NCBI RefSeq assembly: GCF_027244095.1
Contig: NC_069662.1
Span: forward strand, 56,320,001 to 56,384,000
Source of the DNA: Hemicordylus capensis
Lineage: Eukaryota; Chordata; Lepidosauria; Squamata; Cordylidae
DNA length: 64,000 bases
Reading direction: 5' to 3'
Part shown: positions 11,435-22,507 of the stretch, piece after piece
Numbering within the stretch: the stretch's first letter is position 1
Layout: every line of letters begins with the position of its first letter
Translations under genes and position numbers: made by a program
The notes under the pieces: generated by a model
Database searches by the model: none
Told to the model about the DNA's origin: nothing
Seen by the model: only the letters and a program-made list of their open reading frames with translations

Positions 11435-11908
11435 TGTGTAGCAGAAATCCCCCGGGTTCTCAGAGACAGAGACTGGCACCAGTAATGGAGAGAAAGCAGA
11501 TTTTATTGCTAGCAATTAGTCTCAAGGGAATAAATTCCAAAGTTTGAGCCCCAGTTACACTGTGGCTTCAGCTTTTAAACACATAGCAATTTACATATTG
11601 TGGATACAATTCTCATTAATAAGCATCGTCATCTTACAATTATTACCAATCACCTTCTAAGCTATAATTAAGCAGTTTTCCCCTCCTCCTCCCTCCATAC
11701 AGCCAAACTATTTTCCACTCCCTTCCAGATGTGGCCTTGAAGGTACTGCTGGCTAGCGTCTTGTTATCTAGAGATATCAGAGGGGCCCCCCTTTGCCTGC
11801 ATTCCAGCAGGTCAGCAAGAATTATTGGGCTTTTAGCAAGTTGCAATTAGAGCAGTTTGCAGACCCTTTTAACCATTTCTTGACCACCACAAACCTGAGT
11901 CTGCCTCA
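11435..11908 (-). repeat. 3' LTR of ERV B
   Basis: On the minus strand it starts TGAGGCAG directly after the polypurine tract AAAGGGGGGAA, the arrangement seen in murine leukaemia virus. It carries AATAAA (about 11,502) and ends near ...CTGCTACACA. The outer end is uncertain by a few bases. Confidence 0.6.
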
Positions 11909-11937
11909 TTCCCCCCTTTGCCACCCTGAAGCGGCAC

Positions 11938-13470
11938 CTACAACTCACTGTCCTTCCTGGACAGTGCATGGTACAAAGGCAGGAGGTGAACAGCTTTCTT
12001 TCGTTCCACCATCGACTCAAGGGCCCGATGCACCGAGGAGAAAAGCAAGGGTAGTATACAAGGTATTAGGGCGCAGCCCAACAGCAATATCAGAATTCCC
12101 CCCACCATTGTTTTCAAACCTCCCAAGGACTCAAACCAACCCCCAAACCAGTCAGAGGTGTCTAGACCCTGCCAGGTCTAAGCTGGAACATGTGCTAGTT
12201 TGCGCATGCGATCCGTGATCTCCTCTATGGCCTTCCCTTGGTCATTGATCTGGATACAACAATTGGAGAGATTAAATTTGCCACATACCCCGCCCTCCAT
12301 TGCTAGCAGATAGTCGAGTGCTAGGCGGTTCTGGTACACTGCCATGTGGATCTGGGTGTTGGTTTTGGCTAGGAGGCTGAGAGCCAGGGAAGTCTCATTT
12401 GTGATAATCTCTAACACTGCTTGTAGCCTGATAATGCGGTTGAGCATGTATATGGGAGTTCGGTACACATAGGTGCCATCTTGGGCCCAAGTGGCAGGCC
12501 CATAATGCTGTATTATCCGCTCTGGGGGCCATTCATTGTCCTTCCAATTTCCTATCCTCAGAGGTGACCCAAGACTCCCCTTGGTCCGCCCACGGCTCTC
12601 ATAGACTGGGACCCCTAGACGTTCGCCTGCCCTGATGGGAAGGAGGAAAAAGCTGGGTTTGATTGTGCCCAGCACGCAGGTTCCTGCCCAAGTTGGAGGC
12701 AAACTGACATAGGCAGCTGTCCCACAAATCCAGTATAGGTGATCCGGAGCCTCCCAAGAGCTGGAGGTCCTGCAGGGGCCCTCCCAGAGATCATATAGGC
12801 TCTTCTGGGTAGACTGATTATAAGGGTTGGGGGGGATCTTAGAGCCTGCATGATTGAAGTCCATCCACTTCCTGGTGGTGTTGCAGACCATCCCTGCCTC
12901 ACAGGCCAGGGCCCCCGTGGAGATGTTATATTTCTGCCCAGCCGGGCGAATAAAACATCTGGACCCTATGATGGAGTTATGGAGGACCCACCTGGTGGGA
13001 CGCTGATGATCTGTCCAGGTTAGATTTGGGCTTCTGCTTATGTTGACATAATCCACCTCCCACGCCTCCCAAGGCCACTGTTCGCCCACCTTGGTGTCTG
13101 CACAGACGTAGCAGTTGGTCACACTCAAGCTTAGGGCTACTCGCTCTGCTAAGTCCACAAACAGGTTCTTGGTAACAGCTGGCACCTCCATGACCGTGCC
13201 CATTTCCTTCCAGAACATAGCGTGGACAAGGTGCTCAGTGGGCTTCTCCCAGTCCCCTTTCATCAGGAACTGGACTTGGCCGGTTGGATCCCTGGCCCCA
13301 GAGACATGGATTCCCATGCTAACCTCAGCCTCATAATGTCCTTCTACTACTGGCACCCAGGAACTCTTGGCCTGATTAGGAGTGATCCTGAGGCAGAGGG
13401 GGGTGCAGCGGTGGTGTCTGCAGTCTGGTTTCGTCTGGCCGTGGGTAATCTTGCCTCCCAAGGCGTTCAC
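11938..13470 (-). pseudogene. ERV B env (SU and TM) remains
   Basis: The longest open stretch (13,470 to 12,178) encodes a surface subunit with a CYVC motif comparable to the CxxC of gammaretroviral SU and several N-glycosylation sites. The TM ectodomain follows, with the [14 protein letters not shown] region also seen in ERV A. The membrane anchor and tail continue at 12,126-11,938. In a live virus this protein mediates receptor binding and fusion; here it is treated as a fossil. Confidence 0.7.
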
Positions 13471-13516
13471 CCACCCCTGGCGATCCGTGTTCCACCTTCC
13501 AGACCGAGCGGGGGCC

Positions 13517-14660
13517 CTATTCAGAGTAGTCCTGAGGAACCCTTCCAGAGGGGCCCGAGGGCCTGCCTCGGTTCCCTATCTGGAATGGTTGCACTGTGGG
13601 CTTCAAAGAGATTGGGATTCGTCCCCGGATCCACCAGTTTAGGTCCCTGAATTGGCTTCCCAGCTGTTGGATCTGGCCTGCCACTATAGTGTTCCCCAGT
13701 TGGGTCAGATCAGGGGTCACTTGAGAAACAATGAGTGGCGGCCTCCCATACAGGGCCTCAAACGGGCAGATGCCTGTGGATTTAACTGGAGTGGCCCTGA
13801 TGCAGAAAAGGATGCTGGGGAGCAATTTTGGCCAGGTCAAGTGTGTCTCCTGGCATAATTTGACCAATTGGGTCTTGATCGTCCTGTTCATGCGTTCCAC
13901 TCTCGCTGAGGATTGGGGACTACAGCTCTCATGGAGTTTCCAGGTAATTTGGAGAGCCTGGGCTACCTGCTGGATGATCCTGGCCACAAGCGAGGGCCCA
14001 GGACCCAATTGTGAGGGGGAGGCCAAATCTTGATATGACCTCTCCTAGCAGGGCCCTAGTGACCTCTCTCTCCTTTCCTGTGCATGTAGGGAAACCTCAA
14101 CACCCTGTGTAGGTGTAACCAAGTACAAGGACTTGGCGAACGGTCCCTGCCCGGGGAGATCAGTGAGGTCAATTTGGATATTCTCAAATGGGGCTGCCCC
14201 TACTGCCTGAGCCTCGAGGGGCACAACGGGTCCCTATCCTGGCACATGTCATGCATTGTGCACAAGCTTTTTCCACTAAGCAAACACGTTGTGGATATGT
14301 AGGGACTACTGCAGTAGCCTTGCAAGGGCCGTTTTTCCCATATGGGTGGACTGATGGTAGTGTTTTACCAAAGTGTGTCCCAACCCTCTGGGTACTACCG
14401 GCCTGTTGTCTGGCAGATGGAACCAGCTCCCTGTCTTCGGGCTGGATCTGCTTCGAGTAGATCCTCAGCCGCTCTTTGGGCTGCCTGGTCAGCCCTCCTG
14501 TTGCCTTGTGCATTCCTGCCATTTCCCCCCCACCTTTGGTGGCCTCGGCAGTGCATGACAGCCACTTGCCGGGGACACCAAACACCCTTGGGGAGGTGGA
14601 GGATCTCCTCACCGTGTCTTATCTTCTGGCCCCCTGCGTTGATTGTGACCATGGGCTCCC
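13517..14660 (-). pseudogene. ERV B pol (RNase H and integrase) remains
   Basis: From high to low coordinate the part shows the RNase H C-terminus (HCRGHQR...GNRRADQAAQ), the integrase zinc finger, and the integrase core and C-terminal region (ARVERMNRTIK and FEALYGRPPL, close to the murine leukaemia virus equivalents). The pieces lie in more than one frame; treated as a fossil. Confidence 0.7.
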
Positions 14661-14829
14661 GTGGGCCTAAGTTGAGGGTGCCCGGTCTGTCCTAGTCTTC
14701 CTCCTAGGTGGCCAAGCCGACAAACTCTCCTGGCTCCTGCCACTCGGGGGCTCCCCTGATGGCGGTCATCCAACACCTGTCCCTGTGGCATCCCTCTGCC
14801 ACGGCTTGTGTTGTGACCACTGGGCCTCC

Positions 14830-15845
14830 CATCTCGGAGTTCCCGGTTTCTCTCGGGGCATTCATTCTTCCCGTGACCCTCCTCTACGTTCTGACCTGCT
14901 CCTTCTCTCGCTCATCTTGCCCATGCCATCTGGAATGGTGGCCGCCAAAAGGTTAGCCTTTTGCCTCTGGCCACGGGCCTTTTCGCGCTTCCCTTCAGTA
15001 GCTCTCTTTCTTTCTATCCCCTCTCTCCCGTCTGCTACTTTCCTACCTCTCCTTGCTTGCCTCTCTCCTTCTCCCTGTTTCTCCACCTCCTGTCTGCCCC
15101 TCCTTCACTCACCTGTCTTTCACTTCCCCTTTTCTTTCTACTCCTTCGGTATCCCCCCTCTGTCTATTCTATTCATGCCGACCCTGTTGGCGACGGCCAA
15201 CAGCTTGGTAGTGTTCATCCCTGCAAAGCCCTCTTGCTTCTGCAGCTTCCTCCTAATGTCAAGGGCGGCTTGGGTGACGGGTAAATCTGGGAAGTTCGCC
15301 CTCATCTTCTTCGTCTGGGCCCGCGTGGACAAGGGGGAGAGCTGAATCAAGGGTCCTGGGGCCTCTTCTGGTTCCTCTTCAGGGAACCGGGGCAGGTGCT
15401 GCCTCTGCACCTGCTGATTTCTCTAATGCTTCAGTCCCCCCGGCCTCAGCCTGTTGAGGCGCGGCCAGTAATGGGTAGGGTGGAGGGGGATAGACAGGCT
15501 CATCAGGAGGCAAGGGAGGAGCCGACAGGATGGCTGGAGGCGCTGAGGGGGGGTCTCTAGTAGTTTTCCGTCCTGCCCTCATGGCCACGAAGAGGGCTGA
15601 CTGTTGCTCGCAGCAGCTCCTGAGCCATGGGGGTCGTTTGCTCACAAGGACCAGCCTGGAAGCTATGTAGGGGTATTGGCCTGGGTCCCCTGTAACTACA
15701 TTCCACACCTTCTGGGTTACCCTGCCTTCCCAGAGTTCCCGGTTTCTCTCGGGGCATTCATTCTTCCCATGACCCTCCTCTACGTTCTGACCTGCTCCTT
15801 CTCTTGCTTATCTTGCCCATGCCATCTGGAATGGTTGCTGCCAAA
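14830..15845 (-). repeat. Direct repeat of about 115 bp flanking the ERV B gag segment
   Basis: The stretch 14,830-14,948 (gagttcccggtttctctcgg ...) recurs at 15,732-15,845 at about 95% identity by eye. A gag segment of about 0.8 kb lies between the two copies. This suggests an internal duplication during the history of the element. Confidence 0.6.
15138..15757 (-). pseudogene. ERV B gag remains with PPPY-type late domain
   Basis: The frames are proline-rich and include VYPPPPYPLL, which holds the PPxY late-domain motif that recruits Nedd4-type ligases in gammaretroviral gag. A capsid-like stretch follows (ANFPDLPVTQAALDIRRKL). Related to the gag end in ERV A. Fossil. Confidence 0.55.
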
Positions 15846-15960
15846 ACCTGGCTGCCATTTATTATGTGTCTCGTTGGGCTGAGTTCAGCTCTAGGAGACA
15901 CAGAATCTGACAGGGTAATCCTGTTGGAGATGAACTTCCAATGCATCGACCTTTTGCACC

Positions 15961-16200
15961 AACTGTCCTAATGACCACTAGGGGCATTGGGAGTAGAGAC
16001 AGTGAGTCAGGGTCTCCCTATCTGTCCCTACTCGATGACCCCTGAACTGACTCTGCAGCACTTCCTGTGCTGCATCACAATTCTTCCTTTCCTCCTAGAG
16101 AGCAGATGGAAACATCTCTCTCTCTCTCCTTACCTATCCACTATGTAGTCCTTTAGATTAGATATAGGTCTTTCCTATCTAAGTGTATTTAACATCATAC
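15961..16200. other. Unassigned junction between ERV B and the DIRS element
   Basis: I see no gene or clear terminal repeat in this stretch. It has a short CT run near 16,110. Confidence 0.3.
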
Positions 16201-16499
16201 AAGGATCTCCATGTGTTTTCTCTAAATAGCTGCAATATCCAAACCATCTTCTGCTACCTACTCTGTAACTGGAGTGTGTGCTCATTCCTTAGTGCTCTGC
16301 TGTTTTACCTATTGTGCTCTGCTGTTTTACCTGGCGGAGAGGAGGCTGCATTTTCTTCCCAGATACAATCATGCCCAGATCATCAGGTCCGGTCTGAAGG
16401 TGTTTCCCAGACTAAACTTCCAGTGCCACCAACACATAAGAAAACAACACCTACAGTTTCAGCCCAGGAGACAGCCGGTTCTACTATTATCCCGACTCA

Positions 16500-17393
16500 G
16501 GCATCGGTAGCAGTAAAAGCAATGTCACTGGACTTGATATGTCCAATCCTATCTGAAAAGATTTTAGAATCATACAACTCTACACATGATTCGGACCCAG
16601 ACTCCAGTTCTTCATCCTCAGAAGAGGATGGCCCCGACGCCAAACGTCAACGCAAAGAGAATGAGACTACTCCCTCGTCTCCATCTGGGGACTCGAAGTC
16701 TTTTTCTTCCTATATGCCTAAAATGGTGGGGGCGTTAGGCATACAGTTGTCAAGCCTTCCTTTAACCCTTTGTTTGATGTACTGGAAGAGGATACGGCTA
16801 AGCTTATAGTGATCCCTATGAACTAAGCCTTGTTGGACATCACCCAAGGGTTTTGGGAGAAACCCACCTCTGTCCAGGCAGTGTCTGGGAAAGTGGAGAA
16901 CTTCTATAGGGTTTGGGTAGAAGAAACAACTTTTTTGCATAAACACCCGATGTTGAACTCTATAGTTGTAGAAGCAGCTCAGATGAGATCAAAGAATAAG
17001 ATGCTTTCTACAGCAGTAGACAGGGAAGGCCGTAGGTTGAACTTGATGGGCAAGCGCCTATACTCTAATGCGGCGATGTTGATCAAGATAGCCAACTACC
17101 AGGCCTTTATGTCAAGATATAATCATCTCCTTTGGGAGAAATTGTTGGAACATATAGAGTCTCGGCAACCTCCACAACAAGAAACCATACTTTCCCTGCA
17201 AAAAGAGGGTTATAGACTTAGTAGACAACTTCTACATACATCAAAAAATTCCTCTGACTCTGCTGCCAGGTCTCTGACCACAGCTGTTTCTTTGTGTTGT
17301 CATGCCTGGCTTCGATCGAAGACTTACCATTTGATGGTTCAGCGTTGTTTGGGGCCCAGACTGATGAGACGATGGAGAAGGTGCAGAAAATGA
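16500..17393 (+). pseudogene. DIRS gag-like region
   Basis: A serine- and aspartate-rich tract (DSDPDSSSSSSEEDGPDAKR, around 16,590-16,650) precedes an alpha-helical body (16,830-17,390) containing GKVENFYRVWVEE and MLIKIANYQAFMSRY, which resembles vertebrate DIRS1 gag. Probably RNA-binding or capsid-like in living elements. Confidence 0.55.
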
Positions 17394-17929
17394 GGGAAAC
17401 TGCTAAATCTATGAGCTTCACCTCATCATCAACTACCTCCAAGTTTGGCAGGCCTTTTCATCCTCAGTGTACGTACCAACAATGACAGCCAGTGCCCATG
17501 GTCTATGATCACTCTTTTCAACAGCCCTAGTACTCCCAGTTCAATCCACAGTACAAAAAGCAGTACCATAAGTCCAAGCCAGGACAGCAGAAATCTAAGT
17601 CTGGGGCCTTCCAGAAACGAGCACGACTACCCTTGGCTTGGGTCGAGGTTAAGACCTTTCCTGGACCGGTGGGAGGTGATAACCTCGGACTCCTGGGTCC
17701 TCACTATCATCAGAATTGGTTACGCTACAGAGTTTCAAGAATGCCCTCCCCATTCAGGGAGAAGGTCTACTCCTGCTATAACTATTCTTCAGTCGGAGAT
17801 AGACTCCATGTTGTCCAAGGGGGCGACAGAGCGAGTATCACCTCACTTGCAAGACTGTCATTTCTCTCATTATTCCAAAAAGGGACAGGGGATTAAGACC
17901 TATCTTAGATCTCCGTCTCCTAAACACTT

Positions 17930-18280
17930 TCATTCATTACTGCCATTTCAGGATGATCTCCATCTCAGATATTCTGGCTCTACTCGCAAAGGGGATGTGG
18001 TTTGTGTCCATAGACCTGGAAGACGCATATCACCACATCTCCATACGTCCACAACATCAAAAATATCCACAACATTAAAAAAAAAAACATGTCCACAATA
18101 TCAAAAAAATATTTCAGGTCGGGGAAGACACATTCCAGTTTCGAGCCATGCCTTTCAGGCTCTCCTCGGCACCAAGAGTTTACACAAAGTGCATGGTGGT
18201 CATAGTGGGGTATCTACAAGAAATGGGGATTCAAATTTTTGCATACTAGGACAACTGGTTGTTGGCCGCAAGGTCACCAG
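17930..18280 (+). pseudogene. DIRS reverse transcriptase region
   Basis: The core is recognised by the block FVSIDLEDAYHHI near 17,998, where SIDLEDAY is the DIRS form of the first catalytic aspartate motif. Later blocks are FQFRAMPF and the second aspartate region near 18,245. It is not continuously open. Confidence 0.6.
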
Positions 18281-18604
18281 AACGTCTTCTAGAGGACCTC
18301 CACATGATTGTGACTGATTGAAAGATCTCATAATGTCCATAAATTACAGAAAATTGCAATTGGAACACACACAATGCATAAGATTCCTCGGGGTCATGTT
18401 CAACTCAGTGTCGGCGACAATATGTTTGCCGGACGACCGGATCAGCAATATACAACACTTGGCCAGACAACTTGGCAGTCAGGCGTCTCATCCCACGAGG
18501 AGTGTACAGAGGATGTTGGGGTTCATGGCTTCAATGACAGCTGTCTTGGCAACCGTGTGGCTGCGCATGAGACCTCTGCAACGCTGGTTCCTTGACTTTT
18601 CCGG

Positions 18605-19270
18605 CCATCAAGGGACCACAACTCCAGGATTTTACAGATCAGGGAAACATAGGAAACTGCCATATACTGAGTCAGACCATTGGTCTATCTAGCTCAGTAT
18701 TGTCTTCACAGACTGGCAGTGGCTTCTCCAAGGTTGCAGGCAGGAATCTCTCTCAGCCCTATCTTGGAGAAGCCTCTTCCCAGAGTGGCTTCATCCCCTG
18801 TGGGAAATATCTTGCAGTGCTCACACATCAAGTCTCCCATTCAGATGCAACCAGGGTAGACCCTGCTTAGCTATGGGGACAAGTCATGCTTGCTACCACA
18901 AGACCAGCTCTCCAGAATGAATTTGCCAGTCTCTAGCTCTCCAAAATATGGCAATCCACACCTTTCAGGAAGGTCTCCCCCCAAGTACAGGTGACAACAG
19001 ATGCCTCGGAAGAGGGTTGGGGAGCACATCTTCAGGACCTCTGCATAAATGGCCATTGTTCCAAAAAAGAGGCTCTCCATCACATAAACTATCTGGAGTT
19101 TTTAGCGGTATACAAAGCTTTGAGGGGTTTTCTAACGAAGGTAAGAGGTCGTCACGTGCTGATTATGACAGACAATACTACAACCAAGGCCAACATCAAC
19201 AGGCAGGGAGGGACCGGTTCTTGGTCCTTACTCTCTCTGACAGTAGATCTTTGGCACTGGGCCTTGTCAC
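18605..19270 (+). repeat. DIRS RNase H segment with SINE-like repeat, left duplicate
   Basis: It matches 22,508-23,207 with a few substitutions and one deletion of about 30 bp. It encodes the DIRS RNase H (TTDASEEGWGAHL, HINYLEFLAVYKAL, LIMTDNTTTKANINRQGG). Its right end is the hAT terminus at 19,271; the eight bases before that (cttgtcac) correspond to cttttcac at the end of the right duplicate. Confidence 0.75.
18622..18894. repeat. SINE-like repeat in the DIRS RNase H region, copy 1
   Basis: It contains atactgagtcagaccattgg and tctatctagctcagtattg, the hallmark of a very common squamate repeat. The 7-bp target duplication accacaa flanks it (18,615-18,621 and 18,895-18,901). It recurs at 22,525-22,831 and once in each tandem unit. 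No RNA polymerase III boxes are obvious, so SINE status is by behaviour only. Confidence 0.65.
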
Positions 19271-19553
19271 CAGGGCCGGTGCTAGGGTTTTTTTGCGCCC
19301 TAGGCGAGATCACCTTCTGCCCCCCCCCCCCTCCGGCCAATCATATTTCAAACACAGATGTATTATAGGAAGAATGAAAAGCACAGAATTTGAAATTGTT
19401 AATTTATTTTTTAAAAATTGTGAAAACAAGTCATAAAACAATTTCTGATTTATTTTCTCAAACAGAACACAGTTTTAGCACAGAAATCACTTTGAAAAAT
19501 GTTAGATGTGATGCTGAAATTTAAGTCTCTTTTATGTTTCAATTTCAAGCAAA

Positions 19554-22139
19554 TCAAAATCTTATTTTACGTGCCTTTTCCTTTGCAAATTTTGTTAACA
19601 GTTCCTTCAGGTCAAGTGCTGATGCTTCAGCATGTTCAATTGATATAGTTGCCAAACCAACTAGTCTCTTTTGGAGCATAGTTGAGCGTATGTGTGTTTT
19701 TATAAGTTTGAGTTTTGAAAAACTGCGTTCACCACTTGCCACTGACACTGGAAGTGTGAGAAGGATCCTAAGAGAAACAAAAACATTAGGCACACTATTC
19801 TGGATTTTGTGTTGTAGTATGAAGAGAAGTACTTTTTGTGGTCGCATAGACTCTGGAAGCCTTCGAGCAACTGCTTGAAGTTCACAGCACAGATCTTCAG
19901 CATCAATATCTTTGTTTTCATTGTGTGTCAATGACTGCTCCAAAGTCTTGCAGGCCTTTCGTACATCTTCAGTACATTTTTTGTTGATGCTGTATATATC
20001 ATACAGGAAGCCAAATACGGAATTATAGTGTTGTAGTTGTTGGAATCTCTCTTCAACAGATTGAATGGCCATATCTAAAATAGCATAATAGAAATCCACT
20101 TTGAATTTTTGCTTTGCATCTTGTGGAGCCTCATCAGGGGCCTCATACCCAAACTGTTTTTTCTTTCTCCTTTGTCTAAATTGTTCTGTCTCAAAGTTTG
20201 GTAATATTTCTAACTCCTTTGCAGTCACACTAGCATCTATCAAAACTTGTTCAAAACCATCATCACACCTACAGCCCACAAGATAATTCTTGGTTACTTG
20301 TAATTGACTTGTAGCTGAACTTAAATCAGTTTCCTTATTTTGTAGTAGTTTGCTTGTCAGATTTATTTCAAAAAGCATGTTGTACCATACAACAAGGGAT
20401 ACCACAAACTTGAACTTACTAATGTCTTCAGCAAGACCCTTCGCTACAACAAGAGATTCACTTGTTGTTTTATGTGGGTGTGGTTCATTATAGATCTCCA
20501 TTAAAGCATCATATATACTACCAAGATGATATCTCAGTGGTTTCAAAGCATCAATCCGACTCTCCCATCTTGTTTGACTCAAAGGCTTAACAGTAATGGT
20601 AGGTACATGGCTAGTTAGTATTTGCCAATGCTGAGTTGATGCAGATAAATAATTATAGATCTGTTGAGCCAACATGAAGAAGCCTGTTGCTTCCCGGCAA
20701 CTCTTAGCAGCATCATTGACAACCAAATTGAGAGAGTGCGCACTGCAGGGCACGAAAAAGGCACGTGGATTTATATCAAGAACTCTCTTTTGTACTCCAT
20801 GTTCTTTACCTCTCATGTTACTCCCATTATCATAACCTTGACCACGCAGATTCTCAAGTGGTAATCCCATTTGCTCAAGCAGCCAAAGAAGAGTTTCTGC
20901 CATAAAGGCACAAGTAGTCTTCTTTAGAGGAACAAATCCCAAGAAATGTTCTTTTATTGTAACCTCAGGCTCAGATGTTTCAGTATCTGATGGCATGATG
21001 ACATCGACAAAACGTACAATCATAGTCATTTGTTCAGTATGACTAACATCAGGTGTACAGTCCAAAATAACTGAGTAGTATTTGGCAGAGTTTATACGTG
21101 CTAAAATGTTCTGTTTTATGGAAGTTGCTAGAAGCTCTATAAGCTCATTTTGGATCTCTTTTCCTAAGTAGTGAACCATAGTTTCTTCATCTTTAACTCT
21201 GCGCACATGTTCAGTCATGACAGGGTCAAAAAGAGCCAAAAATTCAACAAGCTTCAAGAAATTTCCATTGTTCTCACTGTACAACTTTTCAGTTGTACCA
21301 TGAAATGCCATGTTTTGCATGCCAAGAAATCTGACCGCAGCAATCAAGCGTTCCAAGACTTGTCGCCAATATTGCTCTTCTTCCCTTATTTTCTGTTGGT
21401 TGATATTATCAATTGTTTTTCCTTTCTGTAAGCGCAATTCAAGTTCTCTCCACGCCTGGTAACTGTATAGATGGAGAGTACTCCTCTCATGTGCCGACAG
21501 AATTGCTCCAATGTTCTTCCAGTCTTTTGAACCTGGGTCTTGTAAAGCTGTTGCTCCACCATCTCTTTTGCTGAACAGCCTACAGCAAAAACAAAAAACC
21601 ACATCTTTTGAGGTAGAATATATCAGCCAATGACGGCACATTTCTTCACCATTTGCCCGTTTCCTCTTGTAATAGACAGGAGAGAATTTTCTTTTTTGGG
21701 AGTCTTTTGGAAATTTATATGATACAATCTGCCGTGGGCCATGCTGAACAATAAGCTGTCGCAAATTTTCAATGCAATAGTTAGGCCAGTTAGCAGGGTC
21801 ACTGTAATCCAAGCTAGGCACAATACCAACATGTTTTGTAGTAATTGCAGTACTCTCAGTTTCCTCAAAATCCTCGGTTTCCTCTGTGTGTTCCACTGGA
21901 ATATCTCCAGATTGTGAGACTTTGTCCTCAGAAGTAATACCACTTGTAGTAAGACCAATACCACTTGTACTAGGAGTTTCCTCAGTGGTAGTTTCACCAA
22001 TGGTACTGTCATCTTTTTGTTCTGTACTTGTTTTACAAAGGTATTTCCGGAAGAACACCTCTTGCTTGGTGTCTTCCTTGGCTCTTTCTGCCTTTCGTTT
22101 GCGGAACTGAGCTCCAGATGGTTTTTTCCTGTCAGCCAT
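19554..22139 (-). CDS. hAT-family transposase, 861 codons, uninterrupted (ZMYM1-like type)
   Basis: This is one continuous frame. Residues 1-25 are basic (KKPSGAQFRKRKAER), as in ZMYM1/hAT-type proteins. A TTF-type zinc finger follows at about 140-190 (MCRHW and FCFCC cysteines). The catalytic RNase-H-like body with DUF4371 features spans about 215-700, including VILDCT (Asp360), GYDNGSNM (Asp437) and PCSAHSLNLV (about 464-473). The hAT dimerisation domain is at the C-terminus (about 775-855: LPVSVASGERSFSKLK). In hAT elements this enzyme cuts at the inverted repeats and inserts with 8-bp duplications. The ATG at 22,137-22,139 is the first in frame and fits the family N-terminus. The absence of decay suggests recent activity or selection; a domesticated gene is less likely given the adjacent terminus. 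Confidence 0.85.
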   Translation of the reverse strand: MADRKKPSGAQFRKRKAERAKEDTKQEVFFRKYLCKTSTEQKDDSTIGETTTEETPSTSGIGLTTSGITSEDKVSQSGDIPVEHTEETEDFEETESTAITTKHVGIVPSLDYSDPANWPNYCIENLRQLIVQHGPRQIVSYKFPKDSQKRKFSPVYYKRKRANGEEMCRHWLIYSTSKDVVFCFCCRLFSKRDGGATALQDPGSKDWKNIGAILSAHERSTLHLYSYQAWRELELRLQKGKTIDNINQQKIREEEQYWRQVLERLIAAVRFLGMQNMAFHGTTEKLYSENNGNFLKLVEFLALFDPVMTEHVRRVKDEETMVHYLGKEIQNELIELLATSIKQNILARINSAKYYSVILDCTPDVSHTEQMTMIVRFVDVIMPSDTETSEPEVTIKEHFLGFVPLKKTTCAFMAETLLWLLEQMGLPLENLRGQGYDNGSNMRGKEHGVQKRVLDINPRAFFVPCSAHSLNLVVNDAAKSCREATGFFMLAQQIYNYLSASTQHWQILTSHVPTITVKPLSQTRWESRIDALKPLRYHLGSIYDALMEIYNEPHPHKTTSESLVVAKGLAEDISKFKFVVSLVVWYNMLFEINLTSKLLQNKETDLSSATSQLQVTKNYLVGCRCDDGFEQVLIDASVTAKELEILPNFETEQFRQRRKKKQFGYEAPDEAPQDAKQKFKVDFYYAILDMAIQSVEERFQQLQHYNSVFGFLYDIYSINKKCTEDVRKACKTLEQSLTHNENKDIDAEDLCCELQAVARRLPESMRPQKVLLFILQHKIQNSVPNVFVSLRILLTLPVSVASGERSFSKLKLIKTHIRSTMLQKRLVGLATISIEHAEASALDLKELLTKFAKEKARKIRF

Positions 22140-22149
22140 AATTCCCTTG

Positions 22150-22500
22150 GAAAATAACCATATTTAAGAATGCCCAAAAGCCTCTCCCCGCGGAGTCCCC
22201 GGGCCGCGCCACGGCCCGCGCGCCCGCCCGTGGCCAGGCCCCTGCTGCCGCGCCTTCCCCCTCGCCCGCCGCCCCTGGCCACAGGTGGCCTTGATGAGGC
22301 CCCCGCCGCCTCCTGGCCTGGCGCCGCCGCCTTCTTACATCGTCGTCGTCCGACCAGCCCGCAGCTCCGCCAGCAGCCCAGCACCTCCGCTCGCGACTCC
22401 GGGCCAGGCGCCAAGGAGGGAAACTGCGGTCTGCTGCTGCGCCTGCGCGCGAGGCACGAGGCACGAGCAGCACAGCAGCAGCGCCTGCCTCGGGTAAAGA
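22150..22500 (-). promoter_or_regulatory. GC- and CpG-rich 5' region of the hAT transposase
   Basis: Just upstream of the transposase ATG the sequence is strikingly GC-rich with many CpG and CGCG steps, unlike anything around it. It lies where a promoter and 5' UTR would be. Overlapping frames on both strands are composition artefacts. Its promoter role is inferred from position and composition. Confidence 0.45.
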
Positions 22501-22507
22501 GAAGGGA

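Larger units (their letters stand above)
11435..15960 (-). mobile_element. Gammaretrovirus-like ERV fossil B, minus strand, one LTR
   Basis: Read on the minus strand it holds gag (about 15,960-15,140), a purine-rich tract, RNase H and integrase parts of pol (about 14,660-13,517), env (13,470-11,938), a polypurine tract (11,919-11,909) and a 3' LTR (11,908-11,435). I see no 5' LTR: above 15,960 the sequence becomes unrelated. Its gag, pol and env are related to those of ERV A. It is a broken fossil with several breaks, although env remains largely open over 430 codons. Confidence 0.8.
19271..22507 (-). mobile_element. hAT DNA transposon, transposase intact, one terminus recognised
   Basis: The left end reads CAGGGCCGGTGCTAGGG, a typical hAT terminal inverted repeat. 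The matching inverted end is not visible on the right, where the sequence runs from a GC-rich stretch straight into duplicated DIRS DNA at 22,508. If the right end is truly absent the copy cannot move itself in cis, though its transposase could act on relatives. The element splits the DIRS fossil. Confidence 0.75.

Noticed and set aside
14961-15345. Plus-strand hydrophobic frames opposite ERV B
   Set aside because: They are reverse readings of a purine-rich ERV tract, giving Leu/Ser/Pro/Phe-rich translations.
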